14,342 nucleotides of DNA. Source: an uncultured Clostridia bacterium. GTDB lineage: Bacteria > Bacillota > Clostridia > UMGS1810. The stretch lies in assembly GCA_905210855.1 (NCBI GenBank), contig CAJLYL010000043.1, positions 1 through 14,342 on the forward strand, written 5' to 3'. A model generated the notes under the pieces. It did no database searches. It was not told where the DNA came from and saw only the letters and a program-made list of their open reading frames with translations. A program made the position numbers and the translations under genes. This document shows, piece by piece, positions 6,926-13,229 of the stretch; positions within the stretch are counted from its first letter, which is position 1; every line of letters begins with the position of its first letter.

Positions 6926-8269
6926 ATGAATAAATACGGTTTTATACATTTCGTCGGAATCGGCGGCATAAGCATGAGCGGCATAGCCAAAATCATGCTG
7001 AACAGGGGAGTTATGGTGTCGGGCTCTGACACGGGCGATAACAAGGAGATACGCGAGCTGAAATCGCTCGGCGCCATTATATCAAAAGGTCAGAGTGCGG
7101 ATAATATCAAGAATCAGGATTTGGTTGTGTACACTGCGGCGGTTAAGCAGGACAACCCGGAGCTTGTTGCCGCACGCGAAAAGGGCATAGAGACTGTGAA
7201 CCGCGCCACAATGCTCGGTTGGATAATGAAAGACTACGCCAACGCCATATCGGTTGCCGGCACTCACGGCAAGACCACGACCACATCCATGCTGGCGTGC
7301 ATATTGGTGAAAGCCATGCTTGACCCGACAGTCATGGTTGGCGGAGAGCTTGATTTCATTGGCGGCAATTTCAGGATGGGCAGCAGTGAGTGGTTCATCA
7401 CGGAATCGTGCGAATATTGCAGAAGCTTCCTGAAATTCTTCCCGAAAATAGCACTGATACTCAACATAGAGGAGGATCACCTCGACTACTACAAGGACAT
7501 AAACGACATTATAAGCGCATTTTCCGATTTTGCGGCGCTTGTGCCTAAGGACGGCGCGGTGATTGCTCTGTCAGGCAGTGAGAATGTCAAAAAGGCTGTT
7601 CAGGGCGCAAAGGGCAAGGTATATACATTCGGACTCAAGGATGCTGATTTTGTGCCGGAGCACATAACTTATTCGCATGACGGCTGTGCTTCGTTTGATG
7701 TGCGCTACAAGGGCGACAGATTGGTTTCTGTGTCGCTTTTCGTGCCCGGCGAGCACAATGTACTCAACGCCGTGGCGGCTGTTGCGGCGGCTTATGTGAT
7801 GAATATAAAGATGGAATATGTGAAAGATGGTCTGGAGGCTTTCAAGGGCACTCACAGGCGGTTTGAGCGCAAGGGTACGCTTAACGGCGCGCTTGTGGTA
7901 GACGATTATTCTCACCACCCCACGGAGATAAGAGCTATGCTCGCCGCGGCGGCAAAAGTGGAGCACAACAAGCTGTGGTGCGTATTTCAGCCGCATACCT
8001 ACACGCGCACATACACTCTCTTTGATGAATTTGTCGATGCGCTCTCGGGCGCGGGCAATGTTATTCTTGCCGACATATACGCTGCAAGGGAGAAAGACAC
8101 GGGGCTGGTGTCCTCGGCGCAGCTTGCCGAGAAAATCCCTGGGGCAATGTATATGAAGGATTTTGGAGAGATTGAGGACTATCTGCGCAGGAATGTGAGC
8201 GAGGGCGACCTGGTTGTTACCGTCGGCGCCGGTAATGTGGTGCAGATTGCAGAGGATATAACGAAGTAA
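6926..8269 (+). CDS. murC: UDP-N-acetylmuramate--L-alanine ligase MurC
   Basis: ATP-dependent cytoplasmic ligase adding the first residue, L-alanine, to UDP-MurNAc in peptidoglycan synthesis. With the ATG at 6926 the protein has 447 residues; GGGGG at 6913-6917 sits eight bases upstream, whereas the GTG at 6899 has no such site. Domain 1 opens with the MurC fingerprint HFVGIGGISMSGIA (8-21). The central domain has the P-loop GTHGKTTTTSM at 112-122 and a TESCEYCRSFL...LNIEEDHLDYY region (Glu160, Asn180, His185). Domain 3 carries the MurC-specific DDYSHHPTEI near residue 320 and FQPHTYTRT. The Glu-Ser-Cys-Glu-Tyr version of the metal region is a clostridial form. It is not in a dcw cluster here. 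It converges on the minus-strand gene run. Confidence 0.95.
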   Translation: MNKYGFIHFVGIGGISMSGIAKIMLNRGVMVSGSDTGDNKEIRELKSLGAIISKGQSADNIKNQDLVVYTAAVKQDNPELVAAREKGIETVNRATMLGWIMKDYANAISVAGTHGKTTTTSMLACILVKAMLDPTVMVGGELDFIGGNFRMGSSEWFITESCEYCRSFLKFFPKIALILNIEEDHLDYYKDINDIISAFSDFAALVPKDGAVIALSGSENVKKAVQGAKGKVYTFGLKDADFVPEHITYSHDGCASFDVRYKGDRLVSVSLFVPGEHNVLNAVAAVAAAYVMNIKMEYVKDGLEAFKGTHRRFERKGTLNGALVVDDYSHHPTEIRAMLAAAAKVEHNKLWCVFQPHTYTRTYTLFDEFVDALSGAGNVILADIYAAREKDTGLVSSAQLAEKIPGAMYMKDFGEIEDYLRRNVSEGDLVVTVGAGNVVQIAEDITK

Positions 8270-8282
8270 AAACAAAGAAAAA

Positions 8283-8326
8283 AATCCGATGATAGCCGTA
8301 AAAGCTTATCATCGGATTCTTTTTTT
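8283..8326. terminator. Bidirectional intrinsic terminator between murC and convergent gene run
   Basis: Perfect 12-bp stem AATCCGATGATA (8283-8294) / TATCATCGGATT (8307-8318). On the plus strand it is followed by seven T residues (8320-8326); on the minus strand the flanking A-run (8278-8282) supplies the U-tract. The plus T-run overlaps the stop codon of the convergent gene, so both genes end on one compact structure. Confidence 0.9.
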
Positions 8327-8801
8327 ACTCAACCGAGTATGCACCCTTAATCATTATTTTTCCGTCCGTTGTCATTGTGACGCCTCTGCCGTCGTTTATC
8401 GGTACGACGAGCAGGTGGTTGGCAGGCATTGCGTAACCCTGCGGCAGGTCAAAACCGGCGGTAACATCCGACAGACCGCCGCTCTGCGACGCATTCACGG
8501 TTGCGCTGCCCATGCGCAGTATCATCTCGCAGCCGTTGCCGCCTTTTACGGTTTGTCCTTGCTTCACATCCACAACGCTGAATCCCGGCTGAGATGCCGT
8601 GCCTCCTTGTCCCTGACTTGAAATTGCGGAAATCTTGCTGTCCACATATGAATGGAGCTCGGGCACAAGTGTATCCGTTATGTATGACAGAGACACCAGC
8701 GGGTCATCGTTGGTTCCGGGTGCGGCAAACACTGCAAATGCAGACAGCGTCAGCACAGCTGCACCGATTGGCAGAATGAATTTTTTAATGTTTTTTCTCA
8801 T
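8325..8801 (-). CDS. Small exported protein, uncharacterised Bacillota family
   Basis: A 158-residue protein with a clear signal peptide: basic start MRKNIKK, hydrophobic core to about residue 25, likely cleavage after Ala in AVFA-APG (26/27). The mature part begins with NDDPLVSLSYITD, then a short helical segment ending SYVDSKI, a Gly/Ser/Gln linker (62-72), and a compact C-terminal domain with GQTVKGGNGCEMILRMGSA (82-100), GGLSDVTAGFDL (108-119), NHLLVVPINDGRG (128-140) and a final IKGAY. From memory this layout (DDPLV-S-SY, a coiled part, then GQ..GG.G.E.ILR.G.A...SDVT.G.DL....NHLL..P..DGRG) recurs in exported proteins of many clostridia that have no assigned function. No catalytic motif is seen. 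It lies 38 bases after the mazF-like gene with no terminator between, so it may be co-transcribed with it. Confidence 0.8.
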   Translation of the reverse strand: MRKNIKKFILPIGAAVLTLSAFAVFAAPGTNDDPLVSLSYITDTLVPELHSYVDSKISAISSQGQGGTASQPGFSVVDVKQGQTVKGGNGCEMILRMGSATVNASQSGGLSDVTAGFDLPQGYAMPANHLLVVPINDGRGVTMTTDGKIMIKGAYSVE

Positions 8802-8839
8802 AAGTACACCATCCTAAATTAATATCGTCGTCAATGCTG

Positions 8840-9187
8840 TCAGTCGTTGAGGCTAAAGCTTATCTTCAGAGCCTCGTCGATTTTTGCGGACACATCATCG
8901 TCGAGATGTCCTATTTTCTCTTTTAGCCTTCTTTTGTCAATTGTGCGAATCTGCTCCATGAGGACGACAGAATCCTTGCACAGACCGTAATCGTCACCGG
9001 ATAATTCAATATGAGTCGGCAGCTTTGCTTTGTTTATCTGCGATGTTATGGCAGCAACAATTACAGTGGGGCTGTATTTGTTGCCGATGTCATTCTGCAC
9101 CACAAGAACAGGGCGTACTCCGCCTTGCTCAGAGCCGACCACCGGGCTTAAATCTGCGTAAAAAATATCTCCTCTTTTTACAATCAC
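8840..9187 (-). CDS. mazF: MazF/EndoA-type endoribonuclease toxin
   Basis: A 115-residue PemK/MazF toxin that cleaves mRNA at short sequences. It closely follows B. subtilis EndoA (NdoA, 116 residues): MIVKRGDIFYADLSPVVGSE at the start, QGGVRPVLVVQNDIGNKYSP, IVAAITSQINKAKLPTH and LMEQIRTIDKRRL. The catalytic pair known from that enzyme is present as Arg25 and Thr48, so the toxin should be active. It starts with GTG two bases after the antitoxin stop; GGAG at 9199-9202 is 11 bases upstream, inside the antitoxin frame, which implies coupled translation. In B. subtilis the product cleaves at UACAU; the specificity here is inferred, not seen. It belongs to the alr-linked chromosomal type. Confidence 0.95.
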   Translation of the reverse strand: MIVKRGDIFYADLSPVVGSEQGGVRPVLVVQNDIGNKYSPTVIVAAITSQINKAKLPTHIELSGDDYGLCKDSVVLMEQIRTIDKRRLKEKIGHLDDDVSAKIDEALKISFSLND

Positions 9188-9189
9188 AA

Positions 9190-9483
9190 TTATTCACACT
9201 CCGCAAGTTTTTCCTCGTAGGTCTGTTGCTGCGTACCGTCGGCGGATAAACAGTATTCGGATATTTGAAGGTTAATCTTCGCCATTTCTTCATAACCTCT
9301 TTTCATGCGAGCGCAAAGCTCTGTGCGTCGTCTCTCCCTGATGTACAGCCTCATGGCTTCTCTGATGAATTCACTGCGGTTGATTTTCTGTTCTGTCGCA
9401 AGATTGTCAACTTCGTCAAGCAGTGCATCCGGTAAACTGATGAGTATTTTTTTTTGCCGCGACAAATTAACCAAGCCCCCCAT
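9190..9483 (-). CDS. mazE: MazE/EndoAI-type ribbon-helix-helix antitoxin
   Basis: Antitoxin that binds and blocks the adjacent MazF and probably represses its own promoter. The DNA-binding ribbon-helix-helix domain is KKILISLPDALLDEVDNL followed by NRSEFIREAMRLYIRERR (about residues 11-52). The C-terminal part MKRGYEEMAKINLQISEY matches the toxin-binding region of B. subtilis NdoAI (MRRGYMEMAKINLNIS). The start is uncertain. The frame is open from a TTG at 9516, then has an ATG at 9483 (97 residues, used here) and a TTG at 9465. The last would give MSRQKKILISLP, like homologues, with a G-run 10 bases upstream. The reading frame passes through nine consecutive A residues (9447-9455) just after these starts. 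A consensus promoter lies upstream. Confidence 0.9.
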   Translation of the reverse strand: MGGLVNLSRQKKILISLPDALLDEVDNLATEQKINRSEFIREAMRLYIRERRRTELCARMKRGYEEMAKINLQISEYCLSADGTQQQTYEEKLAECE

Positions 9484-9490
9484 TCCGGTT

Positions 9491-9514
9491 GAACGACCGT
9501 TTCGGCGGTCATTC
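9491..9514. repeat. Inverted repeat at the antitoxin start, candidate operator
   Basis: GACCG (9495-9499) and CGGTC (9506-9510) are inverted around six bases, and flanking GAA/TTC extend the symmetry after one mismatch. It lies just downstream of the expected transcription start (near 9527) of the toxin-antitoxin promoter, where an autorepressing ribbon-helix-helix protein could bind. It could also fold as an RNA hairpin at the 5' end. Function is inferred from position only. Confidence 0.35.
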
Positions 9515-9533
9515 AATTATTGATTACATACAT

Positions 9534-9562
9534 ATTATATAAGCTTCGCGGTGAAATGTCAA
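9534..9562 (-). promoter_or_regulatory. Perfect consensus sigma-A promoter for mazEF
   Basis: Read on the minus strand: TTGACA (9562-9557), a 17-base spacer, and TATAAT (9539-9534), matching the consensus at all twelve positions. It lies seven bases after the alr stop, so the toxin-antitoxin pair can be transcribed strongly and independently of the upstream genes. Confidence 0.85.
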
Positions 9563-9569
9563 ATGAATT

Positions 9570-10736
9570 TTATGCCAAGTAGTTGAGAACATTTACCGTC
9601 TTGTTGTCCCGTATGTAAACTCGGGGTATTCTCTTGCCGATGACGCATATTGTTTCGTAGTTTATCGTGCCCATGAGGGCGGCAACAGATTCTACTGTAA
9701 TTGTATTATTGCCATCAGAACCGAATAATATAACCTCATCGCCGATTTTTATGTCCTCAATTTCAGTGACATCCGCCATAAGCTGATCCATGCATATGTT
9801 GCCGACTATATTTGCCTTTTTGCCGTTAATCAGCACCTGTGCCTTGCCGGAAAGTATGCGTGAATATCCGTCGGCATAGCCGATTGCGACGGTGGCAATC
9901 CTTGTGCCGGGCTTGGCAATGTACTTGCCGCCGTAGCTTACGGGCGTATCGACCTTTATGCGCTTAAGATTTGTCACCACGGATTTAAGCTGCATTGCCG
10001 GTTTTAAGCCGAGGCGGTCAATCGGCACATCGTCGCTCGGAGCAAGCCCGTAGGTGATGATGCCGCTGCGCACCATGTCCAGATGATACTGCGGATATTG
10101 AATTATCCCGGCAGAATTGCATATGTGCTTTATGGGTATGTGTACTCCGCGTTTTTCCAGCTCGTCCGTTATGAATTTGAATCGCTCAAACTGTAAATTG
10201 GTGTAATCCCGTTCTTCCTCGTCCGCTTTTGCAAAATGCGAAAATATGCCGTCTATCTCAATGTTGGGCAGCTTGGATATCTCCACTATGCTGTCGAGTA
10301 TCCGCTCCGTGCTGTCGCTGCCCGTACACACATAGCCTATGCGCGACATTCCCGTGTCGAGCTTTATGTGGATTTTAGCGGTTTTGCCGAGGCGCACCGC
10401 CGTGTCCGATATAGTCTTTGCAAACCTGTAACCGAATACCACCGGCATAATGTCGTTTGCAATGATTCGCTCCAAATCGTCGCGGAATATGACGCCGAGA
10501 ATAAGAATGGGATTTTTGAATCCTGCCTTTCTTATCTGAATAGCCTCGTCCGCCGTGGCAACGCCGAATGCGTCCGCTCCGTTATCAGCCAGTGCTGACG
10601 CTACTTCAAAGAATCCGTGCCCGTAAGCGTCTGCTTTTATTATAGCCATTATCGAGGCGCTCGGCGAAGTGATTTTCCTTATCTGCTTTATGTTGCTGAC
10701 TATTGCGTCAAGGTCTATTTCTGCCCATGCTCTCAT
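9570..10736 (-). CDS. alr: Alanine racemase
   Basis: PLP enzyme interconverting L- and D-alanine, supplying D-Ala for peptidoglycan. The 388 residues have the expected length. The PLP lysine is Lys34 in AIIKADAYGHG, the second catalytic base is Tyr268 in TPVSYGGKYI, and KLDTGMSRIG (125-134), SHFAKADE, ICNSAGI, MVRSGIITYGLAPS and VAIGYADGYSR are all present. The ATG has AGAGGG eight bases upstream. It follows the lipoprotein gene by 32 bases and precedes mazEF, an order shared with B. subtilis ydcC-alr-ndoAI-ndoA. In Clostridioides difficile the gerS-alr2 pair acts in spore germination, so a sporulation role here is possible, but the enzyme itself is indistinguishable from a housekeeping racemase. 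Confidence 0.96.
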   Translation of the reverse strand: MRAWAEIDLDAIVSNIKQIRKITSPSASIMAIIKADAYGHGFFEVASALADNGADAFGVATADEAIQIRKAGFKNPILILGVIFRDDLERIIANDIMPVVFGYRFAKTISDTAVRLGKTAKIHIKLDTGMSRIGYVCTGSDSTERILDSIVEISKLPNIEIDGIFSHFAKADEEERDYTNLQFERFKFITDELEKRGVHIPIKHICNSAGIIQYPQYHLDMVRSGIITYGLAPSDDVPIDRLGLKPAMQLKSVVTNLKRIKVDTPVSYGGKYIAKPGTRIATVAIGYADGYSRILSGKAQVLINGKKANIVGNICMDQLMADVTEIEDIKIGDEVILFGSDGNNTITVESVAALMGTINYETICVIGKRIPRVYIRDNKTVNVLNYLA

Positions 10737-10768
10737 GTGTTTTTCCCTCTTTCGTGTTCTGAGTAAAT

Positions 10769-11338
10769 TTATTTTGTTTCAAATGATTTGAATATCACTT
10801 TTATTCTTTCGTCTCCGTCCGCATCGTATGTAACAAGCTCTTTTGGCACAACGCCGCGGTTTTGGACGGTCAGCTTCATTGCTCTGCCGTATTTTGTCGG
10901 CTTGGTCAGCTCGCATTCGAGTACCGTGGTGCCGCTGTTGTCGCCTGACATCGCTCCGACAGTCATGCTTGTGTTTTCGCTCTCATAGTAGCTTTGAAAA
11001 AATGTATCGAGCAATATGAGCATATCGCTGTCGCTTGTCGGAATTTCGTTTATGGAATCTCCGCGCACGATTCGCGCCTTGCCGTTTGTCAGCGTGACCG
11101 TTGCGTCGGGGTAGCTTATCTCGTGTGTGTTGCTTGCGCTGTCGTAATCACAGGTGAATTGATAGGTGTTTTCATTCTTGTTCGATTTGACAATCGCTTC
11201 GCACTGCGCCGAATAACTCGGCATGGTGTAGAATTTGCTGTGAATTTTTCCGTGGATGTCGGCGCTTTCCGCGCCGCAGCCGCACAGGATTAAGACAATT
11301 GACAACAGCGATAAAACAGCAAGATTGAATTTTCGCAA
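10769..11338 (-). CDS. Lipoprotein, LolA/GerS/YdcC-like
   Basis: A 189-residue exported lipoprotein. The signal sequence MRKFNLAVLSLLSIVLILCG ends in a lipobox LCG-C, with Cys21 as the lipidated residue. The mature part is predicted mainly beta: FYTMPSYSAQCEAIVKSN, TYQFTCDYDSA, ATVTLTNGKARIV, TTVLECELT, MKLTVQNRGVVPKELVTYDADG and RIKVIFKSFE. This resembles the LolA-like fold, in which a short-chain signal domain is followed by repeated strands with a P-x-x-L-x-x-Y/F-D element. The position between acpS and alr is that of B. subtilis ydcC and resembles gerS beside alr2 in C. difficile. Start is TTG with GGGAG nine bases upstream, overlapping the end of the preceding gene (gap five bases). Family membership is inferred from fold-like pattern and context, since direct sequence similarity is weak by eye. 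Confidence 0.75.
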   Translation of the reverse strand: MRKFNLAVLSLLSIVLILCGCGAESADIHGKIHSKFYTMPSYSAQCEAIVKSNKNENTYQFTCDYDSASNTHEISYPDATVTLTNGKARIVRGDSINEIPTSDSDMLILLDTFFQSYYESENTSMTVGAMSGDNSGTTVLECELTKPTKYGRAMKLTVQNRGVVPKELVTYDADGDERIKVIFKSFETK

Positions 11339-11343
11339 TATTT

Positions 11344-12618
11344 TCAGCTCCCGATACTGTATTTGACAGCATAAGGCAGATATGATATTATATCCGTCGG
11401 CAATAATCCGTATTCACCCTTTTCCTGTGCCGCCATGTCGGCAGCGAGCGAATGAACATATACCCCGGCAGCAGCCGCGTCAAAAAGCGAAAAGCCCTGA
11501 CAAACAAACGAGGCAATTGCGCCGGAGAGCACATCTCCGCTGCCTCCGGTAGCCATGCCCGGGTTGCCCAGGCGGTTTGTCATCAAAGTGCCGTCGGGCG
11601 ACGCAACCGCGGTTTCGTGCGACTTAAGCACAAGCACGACGCCGTATTCCCGTGCAAAAGATACGGCGTATTCCGCCGTGTGGCTGAGTATGTCCGATAT
11701 TTCCCTTTTGCACAGCCTTGCAAATTCGCCTATATGGGGCGTGAGTATCACCGATTTATGCTCCCTCAGTATATCTGTATTCACGCAGACGGAATTTATT
11801 CCGTCCGCATCGGCAACTATGGGAGATTTGCAATTTTTAATCAAAATCCGCGCCAGTTCCTCAGTGCCGTCGTTGTGACCGAGACCGGGGCCGAAGAGAA
11901 CACAGTCGGATTTTTGAGCACGCGTTAATATTTTTTCGCTGTCAGCGGTGTTTATTATGCCGTCCGTGTCAGATAGCGGCAGTGTCATCGCCTCGGTGAG
12001 GCGCACTTCAAATACGGTGTTAAGGCTCTTTGGACAGCCGAGAGTCACAAGCCCGGCGCCGCAGCGCAGGGCAGAGTCTGCCGACATTATTGCCGCGCCC
12101 GTGAGTCCGAGTGAACCGGCAATTGAAAATAACCTGCCGCAGTCGCCTTTGTGCATATCCCGACGGCGCGGCTTGAGCACCGAGCGGATAAAATCGGGCT
12201 TTATCACGCTGTCGGGTGCGGCGGATAATTTTTGTACGGCGCGTTTGTAGCGGGCAAAATGAGAGTCGGACGGTATGATGACCGTCGCTGCCGCATAATC
12301 CTTCTCGTGAGACAGCGATACATCGCAGCCGCCGATTCCGCGCGATGAGGCAATGGCAGACAGCTTATCGGACATGACGATATACGGCTTGCCGAGGCTG
12401 TCGTGCAGCAGCGAAATATCCCGAAAATCAAATCCGCGCATACCTGTTCCGAGCGCTTTGGAAAAAGCCTCCTTTGCGGCAAAGGCAGCAGCGAGGCTTT
12501 CCGGTTTGTCGGGGCGGAAAAAAGGCTTTTCCGCATCGGACAGTATTTTATCGGCGAGGCGCTGCACGCCGATTTTTTTTATTCTGTCAATCTTGACTAT
12601 ATCTATTCCGACAGGCAT
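11344..12618 (-). CDS. acpS-nnrD: Fusion of holo-ACP synthase (AcpS) and ADP-dependent NAD(P)H-hydrate dehydratase (NnrD)
   Basis: One 424-residue chain with two enzymes. Residues 1-118 are AcpS, which moves 4'-phosphopantetheine from CoA to acyl carrier protein: GIDIVKIDRIKKI with Mg-binding Asp6, AAAFAAKEAFSKALGTG with Glu50, and DVSLSHEKDYAAATV. Residues about 145-424 are the YjeF C-terminal domain, which dehydrates damaged NAD(P)H hydrates: AGSLGLTGAAIMSADSALR, FGPGLG, ADADGIN, ILTPHIGEFARL and ATGGSGDVLSGAIA with catalytic Asp362. The frame is open from 12675, but MPVGIDIV at 12618 matches AcpS starts, has AAGGGA ten bases upstream, and begins four bases after the upstream stop, so I use it. 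The NnrE epimerase domain that usually accompanies NnrD is absent. Both active sites look complete. Confidence 0.93.
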   Translation of the reverse strand: MPVGIDIVKIDRIKKIGVQRLADKILSDAEKPFFRPDKPESLAAAFAAKEAFSKALGTGMRGFDFRDISLLHDSLGKPYIVMSDKLSAIASSRGIGGCDVSLSHEKDYAAATVIIPSDSHFARYKRAVQKLSAAPDSVIKPDFIRSVLKPRRRDMHKGDCGRLFSIAGSLGLTGAAIMSADSALRCGAGLVTLGCPKSLNTVFEVRLTEAMTLPLSDTDGIINTADSEKILTRAQKSDCVLFGPGLGHNDGTEELARILIKNCKSPIVADADGINSVCVNTDILREHKSVILTPHIGEFARLCKREISDILSHTAEYAVSFAREYGVVLVLKSHETAVASPDGTLMTNRLGNPGMATGGSGDVLSGAIASFVCQGFSLFDAAAAGVYVHSLAADMAAQEKGEYGLLPTDIISYLPYAVKYSIGS

Positions 12619-12622
12619 ATCT

Positions 12623-13147
12623 TCACATTCCCTTGGTGTATACTTTTCTGGGGGCAATTCGCTTTGCATTGTCAATCATTTTCTGCGTGGGATTGAATAT
12701 AAGCTTAATTCTTGTGCCGTTTGTCTCTGTGATGATGTAGTATGCCTCGGGGTCGTCGGCACTTTTTGCCGCCATATTCACCTTGGCAAAGGTGCCGTTT
12801 TCCTCAGCCTTGAAGTCGGGATAACCCACGGGCGCCATAAGCTCCATATCGGAAAAACGCACGCTTACCACTCTTTTTCTCTTGCGGCGGTTAATTATTT
12901 TGTCCACATCAAGGTCGGTGTTTGTCACGGTGTATTCGTACTCAATGTTGAAATTGGTGATGACGATGTATGTCAGGTAGACCATGCCGACATCAACCAG
13001 CCCTACAAGCCCTGCTATTGCCGCAACGCCGAGGAGGGGCGTGGTAAGCGTCCATACAAGCAGTGTGGCGGCAATCATTCCGAGCGCCGCAAGGTATACC
13101 AGGGGGGATTTTTTCTGCTTAATAATATACTCTGTATAAAAATCCAT
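12623..13147 (-). CDS. Two-helix membrane protein, possibly DUF6106 family
   Basis: A 174-residue protein. After a short basic N-terminus (MDFYTEYIIKQKKSP) there are two hydrophobic segments at about 16-36 and 38-64, then a cytoplasmic domain of about 110 residues. That domain opens with NIEYEYTVTNTDLDVDKIINRRKRKR, reminiscent of PH-like domains that follow a helix pair, and continues with FSDMELMAPVG, YYIITETNGTRIKLIFNP and a basic end. I associate this layout with the clostridial family DUF6106 from memory, with moderate confidence. No function is known to me. The ATG has AAAGGAG eight bases upstream. It is probably the first gene of the run through acpS-nnrD, lipoprotein and alr, since it ends four bases before acpS. 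No clear promoter is visible in the 82 bases upstream. Confidence 0.75.
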   Translation of the reverse strand: MDFYTEYIIKQKKSPLVYLAALGMIAATLLVWTLTTPLLGVAAIAGLVGLVDVGMVYLTYIVITNFNIEYEYTVTNTDLDVDKIINRRKRKRVVSVRFSDMELMAPVGYPDFKAEENGTFAKVNMAAKSADDPEAYYIITETNGTRIKLIFNPTQKMIDNAKRIAPRKVYTKGM

Positions 13148-13229
13148 GTTAATTTCTCCTTTGTATGAACAAAATTTTAAACTAAGTCGTCATTATCCTA
13201 TTTATACAGTTATTTTATCATAAAACATT

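Noticed and set aside
7571..8275. 234-codon open frame on the minus strand opposite murC
   Set aside because: It is antisense to a complete MurC, rich in His, Arg and Cys as a mirror frame would be, with no recognisable domain.
12619..12675. 19-residue N-terminal extension of the AcpS-NnrD fusion
   Set aside because: It would overlap the upstream gene by 53 bases, lacks similarity to AcpS, and a start at 12618 has both a ribosome site and the expected MPVGIDIV beginning.
12353..13168. 271-codon open frame on the plus strand crossing two minus-strand genes
   Set aside because: It spans the boundary between the AcpS-NnrD fusion and the membrane protein, both of which are well supported, and its product has no plausible motifs.
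13148..13229. Promoter for the membrane protein and acpS run
   Set aside because: TATAAA- and GATAAT-like boxes occur in this AT-rich gap, but none has an acceptable -35 at 16-18 bases, so I cannot place a promoter with support.
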